The position numbers and the translations under genes are program-made. This document shows positions 26,701 through 37,900 of a DNA stretch of 64,000 bases, one piece after another (position 1 is the stretch's first letter; the number at the start of each line of letters is the position of its first letter). The DNA is from Cheilinus undulatus. Its lineage: Eukaryota > Chordata > Actinopteri > Labriformes > Labridae. The notes under the pieces were generated by a model. That model searched no databases. It was not told the origin of the DNA and saw only the letters and a list, made by a program, of their open reading frames with translations. The stretch spans positions 19,676,212-19,740,211 of the forward strand of contig NC_054876.1 of NCBI RefSeq assembly GCF_018320785.1, given 5' to 3'.

Positions 26701-29240
26701 TCACATCTCTACGGGCCAATCAGACAACAACACAAGTGACGTGGCCGCTGCGCGCAGCTACTGAGGAATAGCGTGAAACATGGAGACTATAGACATGTAA
26801 GTACTCGACTTTTGTCGTATTTGAAAAGAAAACAACTCACTGCTGTTCTTTGTTCTTCTTTCAACGAAGAAATATCATCAAGTTCTGATAAAACTGGTGC
26901 TTTAACAGTATCCACGCTAATCTCTTTCTCCATAACTGCACCAGCTCTTGCTGCTGCTTGTTTATGTCACAACTCTGCTATGCCTGAAAGCACTGCCCCT
27001 TGTCACTGATTGGTCCTGTCACTTTTTAACCGGGCCAAAACGGTTCAGATGGGAGCTTTGCAAGATGGATTCGCCAGTTAAAAACAAGGAAACGGGCGTA
27101 TCCATCTGCTTTGCAAGGTTATCTTTTTGCCCCTTCAATGAACTTTTTGGCCACATTTAACCCTTTCTTGCACCTTGCAACAATATCTACCTCTCCTTTT
27201 GCCACTCTTAACTAATTTTTCCCACTTTTTGCCAACTTTTGCCACTTTTTTTTAGACAATTGTGGCCTATTTGTGCTACTTTAACCATTTTTGACGGTAT
27301 ATTTTTTGCTACTTTTTAAAAAAAAAATTTTTTAAAGATTTATTTTCTGGCTTTTTATGCCTTTATTGATAACTGAGGACAGTGGATAGAACCAGAAAAA
27401 AGGGATGAGAGAGCTGGGGAGAGATGTGCAGGAAAGCGCCACAGGCTGGATTCAACCCATGCAGACCACGTACACGGGGTGCCCCTTAAACCACTAGGCC
27501 ACCTGCACCCCCACAAATTTTGCTACTTTTAATCCAATTTTGAAATGTTACAAATCTTCCCTTTTTTGACCATTTTTCAAACTTTTTGGCTTCTTAAAGC
27601 CCATTTGGCCACCTTTCACCCATTTTAGCTGCATTTGCCCTCATTGTCCACTTTTTTTACATCTATTTGGAACTTTCTGGCCACAGTAAAAAAAAATTTT
27701 GCCACTTTCTGCCCACTTTTCTACCCCTGCTTTTGCCACTTTTAACTCATTTTTGCCACTTTTTTTTGCCCATTGTGACCCCTTTTTTGCTTCCTTTATT
27801 GCAACTTTAACCAGCTTTGCAGCTTGTCACCAATTTTGCCCCCCTATTGGCCCAATTTTGCCATATTTAATCCAGTTCTACAAATCTGCCCCTTTTCACC
27901 TATATTTGCCAATAATTGCCACTTTTAACCCAATTTTGATCTATTTGTGCTACTTCTTTTTGCCAGTCCTAACCAATTTATGCAATTTTTTTTACTTGTG
28001 TTCCACTTTTAACATATTTTTGCCACCTTTTGCCCTACTTGTCTCTTTTCACTATTATTCAGCTCTTTTCTACAAATGTTATCTCAGTTTCTACTACTTT
28101 TTTTCTGGCTTCCTGATGGTCATTGTTCAGGTTAAAAATCAAATAATGTTATCACAGCTTAAGTTTACAATGGGCCATGATTTTGCTGACCTCCACGGGC
28201 CCCCAGTTTAGCTGGGCTTTAGAAAGCTCTTTCCTTTATCCCCCTTATGGTTGGCCTTGTCTACATATGATCTTGCCATTTAAAACAACATACCTTCTCT
28301 CTCTTAACCAAAGGCACAAGGTACGGCACACCACCAACATCAGTGATGCGAGGATTGCCACACAGGCCTTCAGGGAGATGACAGAGGTAACATTATGAAA
28401 AAGACAACATAATACAAATACCAGACAATTCTCAGCACATGCAAATGAGTATGATGTTTGTGAAACAGTATTTTAGTTCATAAAGCACTTTAATTGTAAA
28501 GTATGCTCAGCTATATGCTTTTCACATATTAGATATTAAAAGGATCAAAAAGTAACAAAAACTTAACATTTTGTTTCACATACAGATTCAAATTTGTATG
28601 CAAGAAGTTTAAGATTCCCATGATCACAGCAAAAGACACAGATAGCTATGGAGCAGATGTCTCAGTTGCACATCACAAACCTTTATGTAAGAAAAGTGGA
28701 AATGTTCAGATTTATTAATGACACAAAAGTCTTGTCGTGTTCTGCTAAAAATATTGCTTTGCAGCATTATCACCAGGGTCCAAACTCTTTTCTACAGTAA
28801 GTGTTAACATGGTGTGATGCGAAATGGACTAAATACACATGAGGGGCATGTATATATTTGATTTAGACTTGTGATGACATTCAGACATCTGCATACAAAC
28901 TGTGTGTTTCTATGCCATTCATGCTGTTATTCATGCATTCCTCATTGTGCATGAAGTTTGGCTGACTGGTTTCTTACCTTTAACAGGAAAGCAGAAGGGC
29001 TCTTTGCTGAGATCCGGACACTCCACAACACTCACCTGAACTTCTGCAAAGTTCTCCTGTAGTCCTGCTTGTAACACTGCATCCAACAACAACGCCTTCG
29101 TTACACTTTACCCACGTCATACCATAAACATAACCGTGTCATTCTGCCTGTGTATCAAAGTCAGAGCTCTCACCGCCCCGCAGCTCCTCTAACCCCGGCG
29201 CGTGCAGCTGAACCTTCTCCGTTTTGCTGCTATCTGCCAT
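23756..29240 (-). CDS. c11orf54: Ester hydrolase C11orf54 homologue (PTD012/DUF1907 family), complete, 8 exons
   Basis: Zinc-binding esterase-like protein; human C11orf54 hydrolyses model esters and its physiological substrate is unsettled. Exons, 5' to 3': 29174-29240, 28978-29076, 28294-28367, 26124-26225, 25457-25633, 25065-25214, 24050-24166, 23756-23929. All phases agree; 960 nt, 319 aa (human 315). Family landmarks in order: LEELRG near residue 20, ECPDLSKEPF near 45, VGGVPYLVPLV near 70, LPGAFILGAAGAASRILGMN near 95, SINPADGQCLQEKYSDKFSD near 135, LGGTFIIQKGKAKIHIM near 210, REFSACPLN near 225, and the zinc motif HTHCFSHHGEGGH at 270-282. His270, His272 and His282 correspond to the three zinc ligands. 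The C-terminus FVYRIDRPTETHGVGRD matches human. Start chosen at MADSSKTEK, the only ATG in exon 1 in frame. Intron 3 is filled with repeats. Confidence 0.95.
26576..27123. mobile_element. Non-autonomous DNA element with imperfect inverted ends
   Basis: The left end reads TAACCTGACACACCAGATGG. The reverse complement of the right end reads TAACCTTGCAAAGCAGATGG. The interior is GC-richer than its surroundings (GACGTGGCCGCTGCGCGCAG) and unrelated to the TTTTGCCAC tract around it. No transposase was found. I recall similar sequences dispersed in fish genomes but cannot name the family. Confidence 0.45.
27330..27513 (-). mobile_element. tRNA-derived SINE
   Basis: Read on the minus strand, it begins GGGGGTGCAGGTGGCCTAGT (A-box-like TGGCCTAGTGGTT), has a B-box-like GGGTTGAATCC about 50 nt later, then CTCTCTCATCCC, AATAAAGGC and a tail AATAAATCTTT followed by A/T runs. 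This head-body-tail order is that of a tRNA-derived SINE. The flanks TTTTTTGCTACTTTT and AATTTTGCTACTTTT could be target duplications, but they are also units of the host tandem repeat. Confidence 0.65.
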
Positions 29241-29470
29241 GATTCCTGAACTGAAAATCAATGACGCACAAGCCTGAGGCAGTGCGGAAGGAAACGATTG
29301 TTAAAGCGACCACAGCTAGAGTGGTTGAAGATCAACCAAAGATGAATTAATGACAAGAGAGCTCCCTGCCCACAACCTAGTAAAGCGGCAGATTGCTCGC
29401 TCATAGGAAGTATGTCCTGTGAGAATTTGTGATGCACAGTTTTGAGGAAGTGAAGCGGGAACATTTAAAA
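29241..29470 (-). promoter_or_regulatory. Putative promoter of the C11orf54 homologue
   Basis: Unique sequence between the ATG and the start of the minisatellite. It contains an ETS-like GCGGAAGG (29284-29291, plus strand) and no TATA box. In human this region would be shared with TAF1D; here repeats separate it from the taf1d start by about 5 kb. Confidence 0.35.
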
Positions 29471-29537
29471 TGTGTTCAGTTCATTCCTTAACTCTGATAA
29501 AACAAATGTTGATCGAAGTGTAAACTTCAAAATATAA

Positions 29538-30353
29538 TACAGATTGTACACTTCAAAGTGCACACTTAAAAGAACACTTCAAAGTGCATTTTTCAAAATA
29601 CACTTCGAAGTCTGCCCTTCAAAGTACACTTCGAAGTTCACACTTCAAAGTGCACACTTCAGTGTACGCTTCAACTTCAACATGCACACTTCAGTGTACA
29701 CTTCAACTTCAACATGCACACTTCAGTGTACACTTCAACTTCAACATGCACACTTCAAAGTGCACCCTTACAAGTACACTATGAAGTGAACACTTCAAAG
29801 CCCACACTTGAAGTGCAACCTTCAAAGTAAACATTGAAATGCACACTTCAAAGCCCACACTTCAAAGTGCATACTTCAAAGTACATTTCAAAGTGTACAC
29901 TTCAAAGTACACTTCAATGTGCACACTTCAATGAACACTTCAATGTGCAAACTTCAAAGTGCACATTTTAACATGCACACTTCAAAGTGCACACTTACAA
30001 GCACACTACGAAGTGCACACCTCACAGTACACTTCAAAATGCAACCTTACAAGTATTTCAACGTCCACATTTTAAAGTGTTCACTTCAAAGTACACGTTG
30101 AAGTGTACACTTATGCCATGCACACTTCGAAGTGCACACGTGTAAGTGCACACTTAACAGTACACATCAAAGTGGTCAATTTGAAGTGCACACTTTAAAA
30201 TACACTATGAAGTGCACACTTCAAAGAACACTACAAACTGCACACTTCGAGGTACACCTCAATGTTCAAACTTCAAAGTACATTTTCAAGTGCACACTTC
30301 GATGTGCACAAATCAAAGTGCACACTTCAAAGTACACTTCGGTGTGCACACTT
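29538..30353. repeat. CACTTCAAAGTG minisatellite, main block
   Basis: About 0.8 kb of a short palindromic unit, CACACTTCAAAGTGCACACT and variants (AAGTACAC, TTCAATGTGC), at 15-20 bp spacing. A longer higher-order unit, ACTTCAACTTCAACATGCAC, is repeated three times near 29665-29755. The unit is close to self-complementary, so both strands give His/Thr/Lys/Cys-rich apparent open frames that should not be annotated as genes. Confidence 0.85.
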
Positions 30354-31822
30354 CAGAGATGCACACAAGTCATTTTTTGCAAGTCCAAGTCAAGTCTCAA
30401 GTCTTTGGTCACGATTCCAAGTCAAGTCTCAAGTCTCCAATGGTTGTAATGAGCGTTCTATAATCTGCCTCTGACGTCCAGTCTGCTTAGACCACTGCAT
30501 TTTTGTATCTCAGGAATTTAAATCCTGTATTGTCTTATCACCATCAATAGGTGGGGTATTGTCTGTGGCCGGCTTGCCATGGTGTGCGCATGTGTACACT
30601 TACATATGAACAGGGCTTGACATTAACTTTTTTCACACCAGCCAATGTGACTATTGGCTTATAGCCACTCAGTATTTCACTAGCCAGAGTTCTGTTGTTG
30701 GGAATGTATGTGCTACATATCATATGTACCTCTGCTATAAGATCCCTCATCAACATGATCAGTATCAGCCCTCCTCTTAATAAAGCCCCTCTCTGTGTAC
30801 ATATGAAACACTACAGAGACATTAGTAAAACTTCACTGATAGAGACAGACACTGAGACATTGGAGATTACATGTTCTTGTTATTTGTCAGATATATTTCT
30901 TTAATGGTAGTAATTTTATACTAACACAGAAACACTAACTGTTAATGAACTGTTTCTTCTGAAATAAAAGAAAAACTCAATGAGCATTTCTAATTCTCAC
31001 TCAGATCTTCAGCAGAGTATGCAAAGTATTTCTCCATTCTTCTTAAGAAACTTCTGTTATCATTTATGGTATAAGTTTCTTTATATGGGTAAAATCTAGC
31101 AAAATTTTACTTTATTCTGTCTCTGTTTCTCGCTGCCTCCGTGAACCATATTTAAAGTTTAAATGTACCTGTCGTCTTTTATGTCCGTTCATTATCAATA
31201 AGCGGCAATGCAGAGATCCCAACATTAATTTGTTCCCCATAAACGTATGATACTAAGGGAATATTAACCAAATCATAATTTAAAATTGAGCACACCCATG
31301 GCTCATGCGGACGACACAGAGACACACACAGCTGGAGCGCACACACATACAAACAGCGCTGATGCTGATCCTCCCTGGTAAAAGAGGAGCTTTAATGCAG
31401 GAGAAAAGAGTTTAGGTATTCTGAAACTTTTGCCCTCAACAGACTGAAGTCTGAAGTCTGCAGTCTACCAACATGTTAGCGTGTGTTTCAGAGCAGGTGC
31501 GTGCGTTACCGTCACGGTTGTGTGTCATGGACAGCATGAACGAAGATGAGGAAGAGAGGGGAGCAGCCATTAGTGCTGCGTAAAAGACGCACGAACCGTC
31601 AAACGTAAGAGGAGGAAAGGAGAAAAAAGTAACGGGGGACAGGGGACAGGAGATCATGATGGAAAAATTAAAAAACCGAAGACTGAGCACAAGTCCCAAA
31701 TCATGAGTCCGAGTCGAGTCTCGAGTTTTTTGCGCATGAGTCCAAGTCAAGTCTCAAGTCACTAATGTGTGCGACTTAAGTGCGACTCGAGTCCAAGTCA
31801 CGGACTCGGGTGCCCATCTCTG
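30354..31822. mobile_element. hAT-like non-autonomous transposon inside the minisatellite
   Basis: A 1469-bp insertion with ends CAGAGATG (left) and CATCTCTG (right), typical of hAT-type termini. Both sides are flanked by the same 8-bp target duplication, GCACACTT, at 30346-30353 and 31823-31830. The subterminal regions carry repeated AAGTCCAAGTCAAGTCTCAAGTC motifs on the left and related motifs on the right. No hAT transposase frame was seen inside, so the copy depends on an outside enzyme. Confidence 0.85.
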
Positions 31823-31875
31823 GCACACTTCAAAGTACACTCTGTAGTGTACACTTTAAAGTGCACACTTAGTAA
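31823..31875. repeat. CACTTCAAAGTG minisatellite, right remnant
   Basis: Continuation of the minisatellite beyond the hAT-like insertion, with CACACTTCAAAGTACACT units. It shows that the array was continuous before the insertion. Confidence 0.8.
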
Positions 31876-34318
31876 AAATTTTGAAGCTTAAATTTTTAAA
31901 TGTAAGATAAAAAACTCAGTTTATGATTTAGCAGGAAAATAAACCTAAAAAAACTTTTCAGCCCAAAAAAACTGTTAAATCAATGACAATTTGAGATTGC
32001 AAAGAAATACATGCGACAAAAATGCTCTACATTTATGATGGAAAAAAAAATCTCATCAAGATTCCTGGACTCGCCATTTTGGAGGAACTCAGCAGAATTT
32101 CTTGAAGCACTGGAAGAACTATGTCCCTAAAAACGATCGATGATATTTGGAGAAGATCCTCTCTAGGGTGATGAATGATGAAGAGAAGAGGATTGAGAAG
32201 CACAGGCAGGCAAGGCAGCCCTGTCCTGCTTTTGGAGGTGGTTGGTGGGTGCTCTGGCCGCTCGCTGAAAAGAGGAGGACATTTTACACAGCCACTAAGC
32301 TGTGTCAGTCAGGCAGGTGGAACATTGCTGGTGGTGCAGAGGTGTTGTCACTGTTTCAGCTCAACCAGAGGCAGTCTTTCCGGGTTGGCGCCATGAACAT
32401 GACTTCTCTTCAGGAGGACTCTCGCATACCTGTGATGGCGTGAGACGTGGCTGGAATTGAGCACTGGGCAAGACCAGTGTGGGCGGATACACCTACTTCT
32501 GGTCTGGCTGCACTGATGGATGCCACCCTGAGTAGGGTGGCGCTGGTGGTTGCACGCCAGCTGGTCCTCCTGATCTCAGAGGAGAGGCCTGTCAATGAGC
32601 CTTTACTGCAGGCGAGACTGACCCATTCATTGGGCTCGTTTGTTGCGGTCTCTGTGGCATAATATCTGACAGAGGAGTCAGATATTAAGGAAGGATGACC
32701 TGGCTACTCTTGGTCCTTGGTCCTTCTGTTCTTACTATACTCTTGAGAGACAAGGACGGGAAGCTCACCAGCCTGATACTGGAATGGCAGCTGTGCTTTT
32801 ACAGGCTTCTGGCATCCAGACCTGCAGGGCATCCATGTGCTTCATGGTGCAGGCCTGGATGATCTCCTTCAGAGGGCCAGAGCAGTACAGAACTAAGGTT
32901 GACGCAGTGAAGTTCCGAAACAGCCTATGTTCCCATACCTGACCTGACCAAGCAGCTTTGAAAGCTTCTCTTGTGTAAATAAATGTAAATAGAAATGAAC
33001 TTTAGTTTGCTTTTCTGGTCATCTGACTACTCAAAGTGTTTTTTACACCACAGATCCATTCACCTCACATTCACACACTGATGGTGAGGGCTGCTATGTA
33101 GTGTCCATCAGTATTTACTAACCCATTAAATGCTATTTTTGTCAATTTTGAAACAGCACCAAGCTCAACAACCAATCAAAATCAAGAAGGGGCTGGACAA
33201 CTGATATGAGGTTAGCAACAATGGCTGATGAAAAACTGATCTGATTTCATCTTTTTGATGGTCATTCCTGCTGTCAGTGCCAGTATAGGATTCCTTTACA
33301 TTGTGTCATGTTTTCTTGGTGATATTTCCTTGAAAAAAGCTTCAATATAAAGCAGTGATTTTCAAAGTGGGGCCCCTGGAACCCCTGGAGGGCTGAAAAA
33401 AACGAGGGATTTGGCAATTTTGAATTCAGCAAGTTTTGAATTAACAAAAGACATTGCCTAGGCTATATAATGACAGGTATTGATGAGAGAAATCAAGTGG
33501 AGAATCTTGCTCTAAATGATGTCAACCCTGCCCCTTTCTGGGTGAAAACATCCAGTCAAAATGAATTGTGATGACTTTTCTGAAAGGGTATTGGAGATTC
33601 AGTCAAACCAGACAAAAAAATATCTTGTGACCAGAGATGTCAACCAATGTCATGTACTTTATGTGTGTATTTTAACCATGGTAAAAGAGTTGGATCTTAA
33701 TTTTAAAAATACTGAACGTGTGAATAATCTGTTGTCAGGTAAAACTAATACAGCTAGATTTATGTGTTACGTGTTTGCAGAGAAGGAATGAATATAAGAC
33801 TGTCATGCTCAAGTAAGAGTAAAGTTAGTTGGTTAAAATTTACTTAAGCAGAAGTAATATTACTAGCCAAGAAACCCACTCAAGTAAAATAAAAAAGTGT
33901 TTCATTTAAAGTTTACTTAAGTACTGGTAGCTAATTTTTAATCCGTAATTGAAGCTTTTAAAAATATATTGAAGGAGCTACAAAACTTCCCGTAAAACTT
34001 AAATGTTTTACCACAGACCAGTGATCACCAACTGACGGCCCGAGGTCGACACCAGGCCCCAAAAACCATGATAAGAAAATAGTTTGTATATAATTATGTA
34101 TATAAGGGACACCCTAACGGTTGAAAATAATCTGTTAGGTTTTAAGTAAAACTAGAAAAGCACTCGGAGACCTCTGCCATCAGCCCTATGTCCCAATGGT
34201 ACAGAATCCTTAAAAAAAACAAAAAAACAAAAAAAAAAAAAAACCTGTATCCAGACGGTGATCCGGATCACTCCCAAAATCTAATCAGTTCTTCCATATG
34301 CCATTCTTGACATTTCCT
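31876..34318. other. Intergenic stretch with unclassified relics
   Basis: No supported gene. The block 32140-32960 has GC-richer, codon-like composition with broken frames (for example VALVVARQLVLLISEERPVN at about 32535) and may be a decayed retroelement or pseudogene that I cannot name. Short CAGTGATTTTCAAAGTGGGG (33354) and CAGTGATCACCAACTGACGG (34019) sequences resemble termini of old hAT-type repeats, without visible partners. Confidence 0.35.
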
Positions 34319-34601
34319 ACGGAAAAGTATTGGGGCCACTGAAAAAAAAATTTGAGACAAAATTTTTTTTTTCACTTGTGAGAAAAAAGTCAGAATTCTG
34401 AGATTAAAGTCAGAATTCTGAGAAAAAAAGTCAGAATTCTGACTTTATTCTTCAAATGAAAAAAGTCTCAATTTTTTTTTCAGAATTCTGAGATTAAAGT
34501 CAGAATTCTGACTTTAATCTCAGAATTCTGACTTTTTTCTCACAAGTGAAAAAAAAAATTCGTCTCAATTTTTTTTTTCAGTGGCCCTAATACTCTTCCG
34601 T
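34319..34601. mobile_element. Palindromic fold-back MITE
   Basis: A 283-bp element whose ends pair with each other: ACGGAAAAGTATTGGGGCCA on the left and ACGGAAGAGTATTAGGGCCA on the reverse complement of the right. The interior is built from AGTCAGAATTCTGA units in both orientations, so nearly the whole element can fold on itself. It is flanked by an exact 8-bp duplication, CATTTCCT, at 34311-34318 and 34602-34609. It has no coding capacity and lies about 390 bp upstream of the taf1d start codon. Confidence 0.85.
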
Positions 34602-34679
34602 CATTTCCTGACATTAAAATCGCTTGGGAAAAAAGAAACCAAAAACGGAAGTAGAAAGAGTGAAACCTCCCATTTCTTT

Positions 34680-34987
34680 TACAGACCTCTGCCTCTTCTT
34701 TGGTGATTGGTCCGATGATCCAACGTCACGTCAATGATGCGGAAGTACTTCCTGGTTGACCCAGATGTATATGCTAAGTATTGTCGTTCACGTTGTTCTG
34801 GTGTTTTGGTGCAGCCCCACGTTGTTAAGCGGTATCAGCAATTCTAGTAAAAACACAGAATTCTTTATAAAGCATCTATTTCAGTTATAAACATGGATAT
34901 TTACGATAAAGCCACTGATCGGATGTAATCTCGTACTGTCATTACAGACTTAGCTTCTTCACTTACAAGCAGTAGTGGATGCACACA
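34680..34987 (+). promoter_or_regulatory. Putative taf1d promoter / 5' UTR
   Basis: Contains an inverted CCAAT box (GATTGG, 34705-34710), a CRE-like CGTCACGTCA (34724-34733) and back-to-back ETS sites GCGGAAGT/ACTTCCTG (34739-34754). There is no TATA box. This cluster directly upstream of exon 1 fits a housekeeping promoter. It is preserved although two transposons landed within 5 kb upstream. Confidence 0.5.
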
Positions 34988-37900
34988 ATGGCTGAAGTGA
35001 GTAATTCTCTGTCTACGACTCAAATCTCTGAGCTTTTATCAACGGAGTCATGCCACCTTGTCCTGGAAACACCTCCTCCAGAGTATGTGGAGAAAGTATC
35101 TCGATATCTAGCGTCCTCATGTGGACACAACGAAGAGGATAAGGGATGTGGAAAGCCACTAGATGAAGACAGGTGAATAATGCTGGTAAGGCTGGTAAGA
35201 CTATTCCCGTAAAGGCAGGGGGAAATGCTTCAGTTTGACTGTCCTCTTGTGTATTTCATTGTGTCTGAGCAGAGACTCAGGAGACAGTCTGTTCATCACT
35301 CAGAAGCCTGTGCCTCCGCCTGTAAGAACAAGGAGAAGGCCACACAAAGACCCCACACCTTCCAGAGATCCAGAAGAAGACGAAGATGACTCTTCATCAT
35401 CTGAAGTTACTTCTGATAAAAAGAGACCTAAGAGATACAGACTACCAGAATATACTTTCCCTTTCCTGAATGAAAGGAAGCGCAAGAAAACACGCAGAAC
35501 CATTATATTCACACAGAACACACGTCTACATGTGAGGATGAAACACTCTTAGACTTGCATTTTTATCACAGGCTGTGATTGTATATGCTGATAAATGTAC
35601 TATTTTACCTCCTTACAGAATTATACGATGGGAGGCTTCCTTAAATGTGTCCAAAAGATGTGGAAGGGCATACAGAGGAGAGATGATGTGGAGTTGTTGC
35701 CAACAGTTGACAAAGATGGAGAAGACATATCTCCACTGACAGAGTAAGTTGATTTCAAGTAATAATTGTGCTTAGTTTGAGGTTTGTGGTCACATAAAAT
35801 TGGACATAAAATATCATTTGAAAAAAGGTAACTGAATGGATTGTATTGCCCGGTTAAAAATGTTTTCCATTATTTATTTCTTGCAAAGTGTCTAATAATC
35901 TCCACTCTGAAATAACATTGGCATTCCCCAGAGATCCAATCTTAGGCCTCTAAAGTTTACATTAGCCCATCGTGGTGTCAGTAAAGAGAGGTAAACCCAC
36001 GCACTTAAGCGTAGTTTATACTACAGCAGTGAATTTATGCTATGTATACTATAAGCTAAGACTACATATTTTTGTGTTGTGTGTCCATGAAGCTCTACAG
36101 TACTTGAGGCCAATACTACTCATTAGTACAACTTTAAATGTACCACCTCCACATTTCCTGCTCGTTTGTGTTCAGTAAACTGAAATAGAGCATATTACAT
36201 TGGAGCTGATGTATTGGAGAAGCAGTAGATGATAATGCAGTTATTGTAAAGAAGAAACAAGAGAAGACATCAGAGGAGAAAGAACGTACAGCTGCTCAGT
36301 CAGCTTAGGCAGAGCATGGTGCCATTCTTTTGGACACCGAGGCCTGAGTGAGGAAATGAATGTCTGATATTTAATCAGTCAAGTAGATTTGACTTGTTGT
36401 TTCACCTTCTGCAGCCGTTTATCTCTGGCGTTCACACAATATACCTGTGGACATTATTCAGAGACTTGGAGATGCAGGCGGATTCCCTTACCACTATGAT
36501 TCTCTTTTGCTTTTCTCTGATTCACACCTTTCCTTGACCTTGTGATGTTTTTTCATTGAAGTCAAGAAAAGTAGATAGGAAAGGAGTTAGGCAGTATTTT
36601 TTGTTTATTTTTTGAGCATCAATCAGACATATCACTTAACAGGTCATATAGAGTAATATATTGATAATTTGCACATAAAATACATGATCAAAAGTCGTTG
36701 CACCCACAAACCCTGTTTAATGAGGCAGAGAAGGAGAGGAGGTCAGGCAAATGATAGGAAGCAACAGCTGAATGAAAACAGTCAGTGACTGTAGGTATTG
36801 TTAGATATTTCATATTCATCTAGTCAGAAGCTGCAGCTGCACTGAACTTCTCAGTTTCTGTGACTTTATTAACAAAGATATTAAACAAAGATGGACAAAC
36901 AGTGTTAATCCGTGTAGAACATTAACCCAGAAGTTATGAATAGATAATTAAATACAATTTATAATTAATAGATAGTTTAATAACAAGCATATAAAAATAT
37001 CTCACGTGGTCAAACAGAGTAAACAAGCCGAATGTGGTTAGCTGTTAGCTACATGCTTTATCCAACTATAACACCTGATTATCATCAGGACACTTTGTGG
37101 CTGTTAATTTTCTGTTTAAAATGTTACATTGACTGCTCGATTTTTTGCATCTTTCTTGTGTTCCAACCACTCAGCGTATGGTACAGTAGATATCCTAGTC
37201 TTTTATTCATTCACACAATCACACACTGATGGCAAGGTGCCACACTGACTGTTTCACAGCAAAACAGAATTAACACCTTAACCAGCAGTTTTGGGGATGT
37301 CCAAATGGACAACCTGCTTTACTTACTGACTCATTTTTATTATTTAAATTTTTGTTCAGTCACTCTCTCCCATCCTTTAATTTGTCATTGTGTCATTTGG
37401 TAACATGTTGTTGTTTTTACCATTACATGTTTGCTGTGCTAAAAGAACACTTCTGTTTGCAGAGAAGAAGATGAAGCATCATGCAATGATGACATCAAAG
37501 TGGTGGTAAGTAAGCAAACAATAGCTCTTACAGATGAGGACAAAATTATTAGCACCCCTATGAAAATGTCTTTTTTTTAAGTATTTCACAGTTGCTGCCA
37601 AACAGAGCTGACGTCCTTAGGTTTCTGTGGCAGTTATTGAGGTTAGTCTGGGAGAAACAGTCTATTCCAAAAGCCTGGTGTAGAGCAGTGGGGATCCTGA
37701 TTCCCAAGGAGAAGGAATCCTCTGATCTGAGCCAGTTTCGTACCGTCTCACTCCTGAATGCGGAGGGGAAGATTTTCTTCAGTATAATGGCAAAGAGGTT
37801 ATCCAGTTATTTAGAAGTAAATAGACTAATAGACACAACGGTGCAGAAAGCAGGGATTCCAGGTTTTGCAGGGTGCATAGCGCACACCAGTATGATCTGG

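Larger units (their letters stand above)
26470..28100. repeat. Degenerate TTTTGCCACTTTT tandem tract hosting two insertions
   Basis: The stretch repeats variants of TTTTGCCACTTTTAACCCA at irregular spacing of roughly 25-35 bp, best seen at 27130-27300 and 27520-28100. It makes long apparent open frames rich in Phe, Leu and Pro (for example 27699-28211), which are not genes. A DNA element (26576-27123) and a SINE (27330-27513) interrupt it. It lies in intron 3 of the C11orf54 homologue. Confidence 0.6.

Noticed and set aside
27699-28211. 170-codon plus-strand frame
   Set aside because: It is composed of the TTTTGCCACTTTT tandem tract; no signal or domain beyond the repeat composition.
29538-30353. 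Possible CRISPR-like array
   Set aside because: The units are contiguous, variable and have no unique spacers of constant length; the genome is a vertebrate.
29544-30463. Overlapping open frames of His/Thr/Lys/Cys repeats on the plus strand
   Set aside because: They are translations of the CACTTCAAAGTG minisatellite in different frames, without splice context or conserved domain.
34979-34987. First in-frame ATG of taf1d
   Set aside because: Its context (T at -3) is weaker than that of the ATG nine bases later; it remains possible but adds only three residues.
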